Below are positions 55,287 to 64,000 of a stretch of DNA of 64,000 nucleotides, piece by piece (the stretch's first letter is position 1; each line of letters opens with the position of its first letter). The stretch is from assembly GCA_019915135.1 (NCBI GenBank), contig JAHLMK010000009.1, positions 1,674,001-1,738,000 of the forward strand, read 5' to 3'. The notes beneath the pieces are model-generated. The model was given only the letters and a program-made list of their open reading frames with translations. It was not told the origin of the DNA and made no database searches. The translations under genes were made by a program, and so were the position numbers. The DNA comes from Strobilurus pachycystidiatus. Taxonomy: Eukaryota > Basidiomycota > Agaricomycetes > Agaricales > Physalacriaceae.

Positions 55287-57396
55287 ATGTCGTCTCGATC
55301 CAGGCTGCACCAACAGCGTTTCGTAGACTTAAAAGTATACCTGTGCACTATGTGGTCTCTTGAATTAACCTTCTAATCCTCCATTCTAGGAAAAGTCTCT
55401 TCGCGGTGACCCGATTGCCACGGCCACAATATGGATGAAGTACTGCGATAAACTTCCGTCGCAGCGATTTGGGACCCTCTCTGATGTCCTGCCAGTCATT
55501 GAGTACCATCTCTCGGCTCGGATTTTGGACTCCCTCATAAACCAATCCGACATCAACTGGTGGGCTATCCCTGGCGATCGCGGCGCCCCCGTCGAAAATG
55601 CCATTTGTTCATTCAAGATGCTCGCGTACGCGTTTGGGGCGAGTGACCCGCATATACACCACCCACCCACACTAGAGCGTATCAAGCGCCTGTGTCCCAT
55701 GATTACGCGTTGGGCGACGTTTTTTTGGGGCGTGACTCGCGTCCTGGAAACGGAGAACGTTCCCATCGAGCACAGCGAATCCTTGCTTATTGACGTACAA
55801 CGTCTCATAGATCCCCTCTTGCGGTCTCAAGTGATACGTGATGTCTTCAGAGAGGACAGAGTTCTCCTGCCTCTTGTCTTCCGCGTCTGGGTGCGCGTCG
55901 CTCGTCAACAGCATCGCGTTTGCAGCGGGATCTCCAACACCATGCAGTTCATCATCATCGATGAGCTCGAGCTGCCCGCTAATCATCCGAAGCGGCAGTA
56001 CGGGATGCTGCAACTCTTCCACTCCAGGCCCGCAGAGGACGTTGCAGAGGCGCTCTGTGGATCGCTAGCTACTTCGCTATTCTGCCACCTCGAAGGCGAC
56101 GTGATCATCCCGGAAATTGTGCTCTGCAGCGTGTTGACTATCAATTGCCTACGCCAAGGTGACCAACGCCTCACCCATGCCCTCCTTGCCCGCGGGATAA
56201 TCGAACTCTTATGCCGTGGCGCCCGCCCCATCACCCATCAGGCATTCTCGGACGAAAGTCGCGGGCACGTTGGGACTATGCTCAAGCTCTACATGGAGGA
56301 GCTCATCTACTTCTCGATTCACTCTCCTCGCTGCGTCATCACCGCCCTGCAGAATCGTATCCTCTCCATTCTCATGCGTTTGGAGCCGCTCGTGCGGGAC
56401 CGCACGTACTTCGCTGAGATGGACTTGGGTCAAGAGGAGCTCGAAGGCATGAATCAGCTGTTGGCCGAGGCGATACGTGGAATTGGAGGATTCGTCATGT
56501 TTCGCAAGACACTTCATTGGTTCAGGAAGTCGATCCGGTATGTAGAAACCAGGAACATCGTGCAGGATTTGGGACAAGATAGTCTGGTAGTCATCGAGTA
56601 CCGGAAGGTGAAGACCATGGTCCAGAGGCGGGCAAGGGAGGTGTCGGATTATGTCGAGGGGAAGAGCGAACTTGGCAAACCCAGAGCGATATGTATCAAT
56701 CCGCTGGTACGCTTTATCCGCCTGTTTGGTATTCCTCTGACTATTTTCCAGTGTACCGCCAAATTCGAACTCCTCGAAGAGTTCCCAGTTCCTCATCGAT
56801 GTACGGGCTGCTCGCTAGCCCGTTATTGTTCGTCCGAATGCCAAAGAGTCCATTGGACGGTCGGCGGCCACCAGCAGCAATGTGAAAGCATCCTTCACGC
56901 TCGAAAAAGTCAGTTCCTTTTCTTTTGATAAGGTCAATCACGAGTATCTTACGCTACTCTCGTCTTTCCAGTGTTTTCACCATTGCTTCCCCACGCAGTC
57001 CGCGACATGGAGTTCATTTACACAGCAGTTCAAACCCACTCCGTAGCCCACGCAGGACACATGCAACGTCTGCACACCACATTCCCTAGCACGAACACCG
57101 TGTCTTTGGTGTGGATATTTGATTATTGGACTGACGCGAACACTCCCATGATTACCCTTGTTACACTTTCCGAGTTTCGGGCAGACAGAAAAATTCTGAG
57201 GGTGTATTCAGGAGCGTTTATGGATCAGCTGCTGGAAAGGGCGAGGACATGGAAGATCGCAGGAGATATAGGAATGTTTGTCGCGGTAGTAGTATCTGGG
57301 GTGTTAGTCGATTTGACGACGACGGGAAGAATTCGGGCGAGGTTATATCCCGTCGAGTTTGCGGTGTCGAGGGCGCTAGAGGGAAGTCGGTCATAA
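55287..57396 (+). CDS. MYND zinc-finger protein, 648 aa, paralogue 1
   Basis: Four exons join in frame: 55287..55334, 55390..56706, 56752..56908, 56972..57396 (1947 nt). The ATG at 55287 gives a 16-residue first exon (MSSRSRLHQQRFVDLK) whose position matches paralogue 2. Residues 17-455 are alpha-helical without motifs. The MYND finger (about 450-500) reads CINPLCTAKFELLEEF...HRCTGCSLARYCSSECQR...GHQQQC, with all Cys/His ligands. A C-terminal mixed alpha/beta region of 140 residues follows (SLVWIFDYWTDANTPMITLV, GRIRARLYPVEFAV). MYND fingers mediate protein contacts; this large basidiomycete family has no proven function. The convergent gene at 58430..60528 has the same exon plan and exactly the same protein length. 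Confidence 0.85.
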
Positions 57397-57581
57397 TGTA
57401 TCCTCAGCCATGTAATGAAAGGCAATGGCTTATTACTGGTGAACGATCCCACCGCCACCTTCCGTTCCAGTCAACAATTTATATAAGCTTGAGAGGTGTC
57501 TGGTGACTGCTCCATTCACAACGTTGTAGTGTACAACAGTCCATATTCGTTGCTTCCTCGTCGCACTCGTCTTCAGACCGT

Positions 57582-57963
57582 TTACGACTTGTCCTTTATC
57601 GGGAAATCCTTGCCCGTCCCACTCTTGTACGCACTCCGTATTCCATCTGAGATTTGTTCATCCTTCGCCTGCTCAAACGCGGACTCATTGTTCTGTGGTC
57701 CTTGGCCCAAGACATGCTCTTGAACATAGTCGACGCCTTTGTCGAGTCCATCTGCGAGGGACGTTAGTCTCTGGCTATGTTTATACCGACTGGTAAAAGC
57801 CAGACTCACCCTCTTGTCTCTCTCCGCTCTGCCCGCCGCCCAACGCGTTGTTCATTTTCCCCATGATACCTCCTCCTCCGCTACCTCCACTGCCAGTGTT
57901 TGTCGTCGTGGTACCAGTCGTCTGACCGTCCGACTTGTTCATTTGTTGCTTCAAGAAGTCCAT
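57582..57963 (-). CDS. Small Gly-rich conserved fungal protein, 107 aa
   Basis: Two exons, 57810..57963 and 57582..57751, joined by a 58-nt intron (324 nt). The ATG at 57963 begins MDFLKQQMNKSDGQ, followed by a Thr/Gly-rich tract and MGKMNNALGGGQSGE. The second half reads DGLDKGVDYVQEHVLGQGPQ, NESAFEQAKDEQISDGIRSA and YKSGTGKDFPIKD. I recognise this as a widespread small fungal family often found among stress-induced genes, without a known activity. It is soluble, with no signal peptide. It lies between the two convergent MYND paralogues, on the strand of the second. Confidence 0.75.
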
Positions 57964-58144
57964 GGTTCGTAGATGTGGGTGTGTGAATGGCAATTGGTGG
58001 TGGCAAAGTCGCATACTTATACGCCACGCTCAGGATGACATCATGGCTCCCACGTCATGAGAGTAACCCAGTCGACTACGTATCGATACTGGCCATTGGC
58101 AGCTCCACGTATCGAAACGACTCTATTCTCATATACTCAGACTC

Positions 58145-58335
58145 CATGGCGCGTCATGCCAAGCATTCCCACATTAGGAAGAACGCCACCTTGGATGCTA
58201 GACGCCAAGATGAGGGATTCTAGCCGCGCCATCTCGCCTGCCGTACTGGCCTAAGGCGCTACGCAGCGACTCGTCATGCCAAGATACTTCCATATCGCAA
58301 AAAAGCCACCGTAAATGCATAACGCCGAAATCAAT
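58145..58335 (+). repeat. Imperfect direct duplication, ~119-bp period
   Basis: About 70 bp near 58145-58212 recurs near 58263-58332: both contain CGTCATGCCAAG, then a GCCACC(T/G)T and ATGC(T/A)(A)...ACGCC(A/G)A pattern. Lies in the 3' flank of the second MYND gene. Nothing else between 57964 and 58429. Confidence 0.45.
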
Positions 58336-58429
58336 CCCGCCTGCCTTGTTAGTTCGATGTTAGGTGCACATGAAATTGCTAGTACGCGTATGAGACAAAA
58401 ATATCTATCGACGCGCCAGAACAAAAGGA

Positions 58430-60528
58430 CTATGGTACTGTGGGATCGCCATAGATCTCAGCAGGAAACTTCACCGACAATATCCTGTTGACGTTCGTCA
58501 AATCTACCAGCATGGCGGTGGATATTGTGATAGCGATAAAAATTCCGTCTCCTGTTCGTGCCCGTTCGAGACAACCATTCCAATGGCTTATATCCCGCTC
58601 TGCCAGATCTGTGTCATCCGTTGACTCGAACATATAGCTTACGAAGCTCTGGAGTGAGAGTATGTCGATGCGCATAGATGGCGAAATGGGACCATCGTTG
58701 GTGGGTAGACGGCCATAATCAAAGCGAACCACAACGTCACCGCCGGAGTGCAAGACACGAGCTTTGGCGGCCTCGAGATAGTCTGGCTTGCGTTCCATAT
58801 CTTGTTGAACCCAAGCATAGAGAAAGCAAGCATCTTTGGGGCGTATTGGGAGCATGACAGAGTGCGCTGGCAGGGTTTTAGTAGGGGACACGCGTGAGGC
58901 AGTGATGCATACCTGTCTTGGCGACTTTGAGCTTCGAGCAATGGATCTTGTGACCACCGTTACTCCAATGATCCTTCTGACATGTACGTGAGCAGTACGT
59001 CGCAAAGCCACATCCTGAGCATTCCCGAACGTCACCCGAGGTACGAGGATCTTCGGTTGCAGAGAGTCTGACTCTCTGGGTGCACTGAGCACAAGGTCCA
59101 TGAGTTTACAAGGAATTTGACGACGGAAATAGAACATACCTTGGGATTGACGCAAAAGCAGCGCCAGACTCTCCAGTTACTCGATGCGCAGAACCAACGA
59201 TGCCATTCCGTTCTTATCTCTAGGGTCTTCTTCAATGAATGGAACTGCTTTGCCACAAGGCCCTCAGGATCGACCGCGTCTGGCAAGCCGAGAGTCTCGA
59301 CTCGGCGGACATGCTTACGGAGCAATGGCAGCGCAAGATTGAAAAGAGAAAACCCATCCAGAAGCGACAAAACACATGCAATCATGACACCAAACTCTTC
59401 GCGAAGAGTAGACCGCTGGGAGGGGGAGAAGAGGGTGGGATCGTGAGAGAAGGACTCCATGCGAAGGAGGGTCTCGAGGATGTTTTCGTGGAGGACTGTT
59501 CGTATGAGTGTATAGGTCGTTCGAAGGAAAACCGCAAGTTCTTGGAGGAAGGAAAATGCAATGAGCCCGATGCCGCGGCGTTTCTCCGCGGCGAGGAGAG
59601 ACACATCTTGTATGGATAAGCGATGAGCAGAAAAACAGAGCCACCGTAGGATCCCGTTGGCCATCATGACACGGCGGATGGGTATCGAATACCGTCGTAA
59701 TTGGAAAAGGACCTTGAGTGTCGTGTCCAAACCAAGCAGATAGAAGGCCGTGCTATTCTCCAAAAGCGTAACCGATATGAGACTCTGCACGGCCGCTATA
59801 CCAGTCTCTCGTGTCCGACGCGTCATTTCCCACAAAACGTATTGAGCGTCTGGCCGATCATCGAGAAGTTCTCCAGTCTGATTGAGTCCGAACGCGATCA
59901 AGCTTTCAAGGAGAAGAACGATGATTCTCCCGCAGCCAATCGCGGAGAAGCGTATCCACGCGTCTATGATGACAGGAATTAGGCGCGTCTCTTCTTTTAT
60001 CAAGGTGACAATCTGAGGGTTATGGAAGAGCGGGACGTATGAAGCGGTGAGTCTCTGGATGATCACAACGTGCGCCAATGGGAGTTGATCTTTAGCAAGA
60101 CAGACGGCGTGCGAAAGAATGTTGCGAAATAGATATTCACTCCATAGAGCGACCGATTGACAGACTACGGTTGTGTCAACGGACAGAAGAGCAGTTGCCC
60201 GTCCATGCCCAGGCTGGAGGATATGCTCGAGAAGCTCCATAGAGTAAAGGGCGTTCTGAATCGGTTGACTGGTCGAAATGGCAATGTCATGAATATCTGA
60301 CTCCTCCAACTTTGTTAGATGTTCCCCCGAGAGATGGTGTCGAATGACGGGCATGAGAGAATGAGGCGTGGCAAATGTGGTATTCCGGCAGGCAGTTACG
60401 AGCTCAGCAGTTGCCCCGATGTCTCCAGTCAGAGATTGTCTCTTGGATGATTTTGTTCGTCAGTTGCTTGGTTCAGACGCGGAATCACCCACGAGGAGTT
60501 GATTATATTTCGCTTTCGTCAGTACCAT
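58430..60528 (-). CDS. MYND zinc-finger protein, 648 aa, paralogue 2
   Basis: Four exons join in frame: 60493..60528, 59140..60441, 58913..59084, 58430..58866 (1947 nt). The first exon (MVLTKAKYNQLL) was placed by analogy to paralogue 1; it uses a GTGGGT donor with a CTGAC branch site and avoids an in-frame TGA in the intron. The helical N-terminal region contains SLTGDIGATAELVTACRN, matching SLRGDPIATATIWMKYC of paralogue 1. The MYND finger reads CVNPKCTQRVRLSATEDP...ECSGCGFATYCSRTCQKDHW...GHKIHC, complete. A C-terminal region with FDYGRLPTNDGPI and LVDLTNVNRILSVKFPAEIY follows. Sequence divergence from paralogue 1 is large, so the duplication is old. Confidence 0.85.
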
Positions 60529-61003
60529 GATGAATTGGTGGATCTATAGTACTGTCATCCAAATATCAGGGACGTGAGTTGAGCCAGCGCGTAAGCAGTT
60601 GCGTACCCTTGCGGAGGAACGGAAGGACCAAAGGCAGCCTGAGCGACAGAAGGAAAAATGCAATTTCGATCATGCCGATCGATTTGCCTCGTGGGAGAAT
60701 TTAATGACTCCGGTCCGAATGTGGCGAGCAGTCCGACTAAGTCACAAAGCCGGCACAGGCTGGCCCACAGCGATTCGACTACGTGCTATATTTTGCCGTC
60801 TAAGGAAAAAACGAGCGAGAGTTCAATCGTCTGCTATACAGATATATCACAGGTCTAGGAGATGACTAATGGACTGTTGCAAGTGGTTGGAGAAAGTACA
60901 AGCAGCATCTTTGCTGATCCCGCGATCACAAGTCCTTCAGCGCTAGCGAAGTGAAACAACTACACCATTATGATCCAATGTATATCTATTGGCTGCTATC
61001 GGC
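60529..61003. other. Intergenic
   Basis: Promoter side of the second MYND gene and 3' side of the next minus-strand gene. Nothing recognised. Confidence 0.45.
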
Positions 61004-61912
61004 TCACATTGCGCGTGAAATAATGTACTGTAGACTCAGTACCAGAAGAAGCAGCGACCCAACATCGGGAGTGTTCCACCTTGCCGAGCTATGAGAGCTT
61101 GGAATGTTGACCATCAACGCCGCCTGATCAATTGTGGCCTTCAGACAACCTGCCAAAAGAGGATCAACTCCCTGCGGCATCGGAGCATCCATGACACTTC
61201 CATCCGTTGCCGCCAACGCCGCCGAGTTGTTATACCCATCGAACTCCAGCGCGATACTACTACCCCTGAAATACTGTAGAGTGGATTCGGGGTGTACAGC
61301 ACTGGCGTCGTAGTTCAAAGCGGGACCGATCGAATTCTTGTTCACAGAATTGATTTTTGCGTTGGATCCGCATCGAGTCTTGATATCAACGATCAGCGCA
61401 GAAACTGTGGCCGCATCCGATACAATTCGGAAGACCCGCTTCTTGGTGGGGCTTGGAATGTTGACGTACTGGATAGCCCCACCGGGGCGAGCAGTGTTGT
61501 GGGGACCGCCATACTATTTTGAACGGCATTAGAGGACTGTGATACATCGTCAGCGTAGGCAAGCGAGACCAACCTCTGGTGGCGAAAGGTACGGGAGCTG
61601 GGGTTCGTCGTATACGAGAGGCCAAAAGTAAAATGGAAAGTTCCGATTCGCGACTCCGCGCCCAGTAGCACCTGGATATCCGCTGCCGTACGTCCTGAAT
61701 CACGAAGGCGCTCTCAGAATCTGCTGAGCACGACAATGTGCAAGACTCACCTGCTCCCATCAAGCTTCTTCCTCCGCCCCCTTGGGTTCGCCCTTTGAAT
61801 GGGTCCACCGTTATATTACTCAATGGTCCGCCACCGCCACCGAAGTTGGTGGTCTGGCGACTCACACCGAAGAAATCGAGGCTGACGATGCGTGGTTTGA
61901 TGGTATTGCTTG
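61004..61912 (-). CDS. Putative secreted, GPI-anchored protein; 5' end missing and frame uncertain
   Basis: Exon-like segments: about 61772..61912, 61566..61688 and 61004..61506. The first encodes NTIKPRIVSLDFF and a Gly-rich tract (NFGGGGGPLSN; TQGGGGRSLMGA). The second reads YGSGYPGATGRGVANRNFPF then YFWPLVY, and the third YGGPHNTARPGGAIQYVNIP through a hydrophobic C-terminus (VGSLLLLVLSLQYIISRAM), typical of a GPI-anchor signal. This Gly-rich plus YGSGYPG...FPFYFWP plan occurs in a basidiomycete cell-surface family of unknown function. The join between segments 1 and 2 is one base out of frame with the only plausible splice sites (donor 61771, acceptor 61689). No signal peptide exon was found. 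It may be a pseudogene. Confidence 0.5.
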
Positions 61913-62013
61913 CTAAAGCATACTATCAGGAGGAGTGATCGATAAAAGCAGTCAAAGACAGACCGAGTATTGTTTTAGGCCGTGTGGGGGGAGACAGCAC
62001 TGTCGGAGGTCTC

Positions 62014-62907
62014 TTAGACTTCTTCCTGGCTGCCTTCTTCCTCGCGCTTCTGCCAGATATGAGTGGAAAGTGCATCGCAAACTGTCTGACATCGGGCTAT
62101 GAGCATCTTGTAAGCATTTGCATACCAAACAGACACACCTTTTGCAGTAGCTAAGCCCTTGGCGGAGGAAGGATGCTCAAGACAGAGCAACGATGAGCGT
62201 ACAGCAAAGAATCGGGACTCTTTAAACAGAGGGAATGATTGCCCTGACTGAGCATGTACGTCGCAGAAATTGGGTTTCATGGGGACGTGCGCTCAAGAGT
62301 ACCCACAAAGCGGCAGTGCATTGAATGGGATGATTGTGCTTCCGCTGTTCGAGACCTCTCAACACAACACTAGGACCAGAATTGCACGGCCATTGAACTG
62401 ACGGACGTTTCAAGTGCTATGATTCCGTCTATTGAGTGCCGAGTCTTTTGAAGGAGAAGACCATGCTCATTGACGGTGCATAGCATTCGCTTGGCTTGGG
62501 CGCACATTGAAAGAAGATCTGAAAGCTCAGCAGCGGGTAAGGAACTTCGTTTTTGAAGACGTCGGTAAGATGATCGACGCAGCAAGTCGATGACCACGCT
62601 CGGGGAGAGTCGGCGCCTTTGTGGATTATATGAAGCTGCATCAAGATAGGGTGTCTGATAGGCCACGACGTGGCTTTCGGTCCACAGAAAGACGGTGCTG
62701 CGTCAGGACGTGGAGGGTTGAGTTGCAGGGTGATTGGGCCAGGATCGGGCCGAGAAAGCCGTTAAGTAGCCGGAGCTTGCCGATGGTGTATAAACATGAA
62801 CAGACACGAACTGCAAGGGTTTGAGTATTCAGACGCTTTCCAAAGACTTACGAAACGCTGCTCTAAACTTTTTTCCTGGCGTCTTTCAAAATTGTCTGGG
62901 AGTCCAT
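62014..62907 (-). CDS. Unresolved hypothetical gene
   Basis: Several minus-strand stretches look coding but do not assemble cleanly. They are: from the ATG at 62907, MDSQTILKDAR followed by a run of six A; 62372..62660 (YQTPYLDAASYNPQRRRLSP, AAELSDLLSMCAQAKRMLCT); and 62014..62247 (FAVRSSLLCLEHPSSAKGLA, KGVSVWYANAYKMLIARC, then a charged end and stop). Reading the first stretch with one A fewer at about 62870 gives KKFRAAF and reaches a GTAAGT donor, so a homopolymer frameshift or sequencing error is possible. No family recognised, no membrane segment. Confidence 0.35.
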
Positions 62908-63124
62908 GCCTATTCTCCGGGTGGAATGCAGATGAATGCTTCGTGCTCTTGCACATTCTAACTTACCTGTTGTCGAGCACCATCCTTTGCGCAGAAGTTC
63001 GCACTCGTCAACGGAACCAGAACGGCGATTGTTTGAAAATCGGACTTAGTCGATGTACGGACTTGCGGGTCAAAATGGTCGAAACAACAGAATCGATTTT
63101 TGTCAGTGAGAAGAAAAGCCAGTA

Positions 63125-63980
63125 CTAATCGTGGGTGATATAACTCTTCAGACCCGACGTTGTAGCTTCCAACGCCAACACAAACCCTCTCGCAACAACG
63201 TTCGCGCCAGCAGGCGACGTATGGGTGTGGTCGTTCGGGTAATACGAGTCGACGACCGTGGCTCCCAGGTTCTTGAAGAGATCCGCGGCGTAGAGTCCGT
63301 GGTCGACGAAGATCGCCCCAGTGGCGGTTGCCGCATCACGGCTGTAGTCGGTGAAGCGACTTGCGCTATACACAAATGTACCGGTCTCCCACGGGTTGTT
63401 GGATGTGGGTGTGGAGATGATAACGTTCGCGCCCTTGGCGATGAAGAGCTTGGCGGCGTTGACGAGGTATGCCTCGTATGTAAGCACGGTCTCTGTCACG
63501 CCACTACAAGTGAATCAGCGACGCTCAAGAAAACATCATACTTCGAAAAAGACGTACTCGTAAACCGTCGTACATGTAGTGGCATAGCCCGCATCACCAA
63601 CGGGGCAATCTGTGCGCCCGTTGTCGGTGCTGAGACTACCGCCATCGTTGTGTCCGAACTCGATGATGACATAGTCACCGGCTGCTACCGAAGCCGCGAT
63701 TGCAGTAAAGCGTCCCTCACGAGTGAAGCTGCGCGCCGAGCGACCACCCACGGCATCGTTAACAACTGTGAGACTGATGTAGTTTGAGAGGTAAGCGCCC
63801 CATCCTGGTCGTTATCAGTGCCTAGTTGCAGACATGGAAGAGTGAGTAAGACGAACCAGCAGTGGCGCCATCATTGGCACCGGTAGCAGCCATTGTAGAA
63901 TCGCCAGCAAGGTATACAGTGGGTGCAGCGAGGGCCGCAGTGGCAGTTAGGACGGCGGTGAAGGCGTGCTTGAGAAACAT
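63125..63980 (-). CDS. Rhamnogalacturonan acetylesterase-like SGNH hydrolase (CE12), 249 aa
   Basis: Three exons join in frame: 63857..63980, 63558..63804, 63125..63503 (750 nt). A signal peptide ([20 protein letters not shown]) is followed by [10 protein letters not shown], block I with the nucleophile Ser. Block II is [13 protein letters not shown] (Gly), block [17 protein letters not shown] (Asn), and block [15 protein letters not shown] with the catalytic Asp and His. Length is normal for the family. The enzyme removes acetyl groups from the rhamnogalacturonan I backbone and acts outside the cell, opening pectin to lyases and hydrolases. The gene is complete; its promoter begins at the window edge. 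Confidence 0.9.
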
Positions 63981-64000
63981 GGTTAAGAAATCGACTTCGA

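Noticed and set aside
60441..60492. In-frame TGA between MVLTKAKYNQLLVGD and the body of the second MYND gene, first read as a nonsense mutation
   Set aside because: A GTGGGT donor and CCAAG acceptor with a CTGAC branch site remove the TGA and restore alignment with the two-exon start of the convergent paralogue.

Overview
The window is nuclear DNA of a filamentous basidiomycete, most likely an Agaricomycete. Nearly every gene I could reconstruct is split by 45-60 nt GT-AG introns (one GC-AG). The families present are typical of mushroom-forming fungi: DUF6534 membrane protein, STE3-type pheromone receptor, MYND-finger families, a TET/JBP dioxygenase, a wax-synthase-type MBOAT and an alcohol-oxidase-like GMC enzyme. 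No rRNA, tRNA, CRISPR or bacterial-style operon was seen. Exon boundaries below were inferred by eye from splice sites, frame and paralogue comparison; for most multi-exon genes the summed exon length is a multiple of three.

Layout. 1-0.64 kb: 3' part of a small membrane-protein gene; an inverted second copy is at 37.4-38.1 kb. 1.5-6.6 kb: a MULE-like transposase-derived gene with an in-frame stop, tail-to-tail with a TET/JBP (2OGFeDO) gene whose 5' part looks disrupted. 6.9-7.6 kb: remnants of an alpha/beta hydrolase and an SDR-like protein. 8.1-12.9 kb: two unknown genes around a decayed, duplicated membrane-protein region. 13.4-18.7 kb: two tandem Kelch-MYND genes with the same six-exon structure. 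18.7-22.6 kb: no recognisable gene. 22.6-28.5 kb: a half-size ABC transporter and a DUF6534 membrane protein, with a 53-bp tandem repeat between them. 28.5-33.7 kb: mostly non-coding, with two small membrane-protein genes. 33.7-36.8 kb: a DUF7137-like protein, a degenerate repeat array and a possible mitochondrial membrane protein. 39-40.4 kb: a Mn-type cation diffusion facilitator. 41.5-43.6 kb: pseudogene fragments and a MITE with perfect 70-bp inverted repeats. 44-47.7 kb: GMC alcohol oxidase and wax-synthase-like acyltransferase, convergent. 49-54.3 kb: a double-telobox Myb protein and a pheromone receptor. 55.3-60.5 kb: two convergent 648-residue MYND proteins around a small Gly-rich protein. 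61-64 kb: a possibly frameshifted surface protein, an unresolved gene and a rhamnogalacturonan acetylesterase.

Most genes act independently: metal transport, lipid or secondary-metabolite acylation, alcohol oxidation, pectin side-chain deacetylation, mating signalling, telomere or promoter binding. The overarching theme is duplication and decay: tandem and inverted paralogue pairs, truncated copies, C-to-T-type nonsense changes and non-autonomous element debris. The most noteworthy unit is the transposase-like plus TET/JBP pair at 1.5-6.6 kb.
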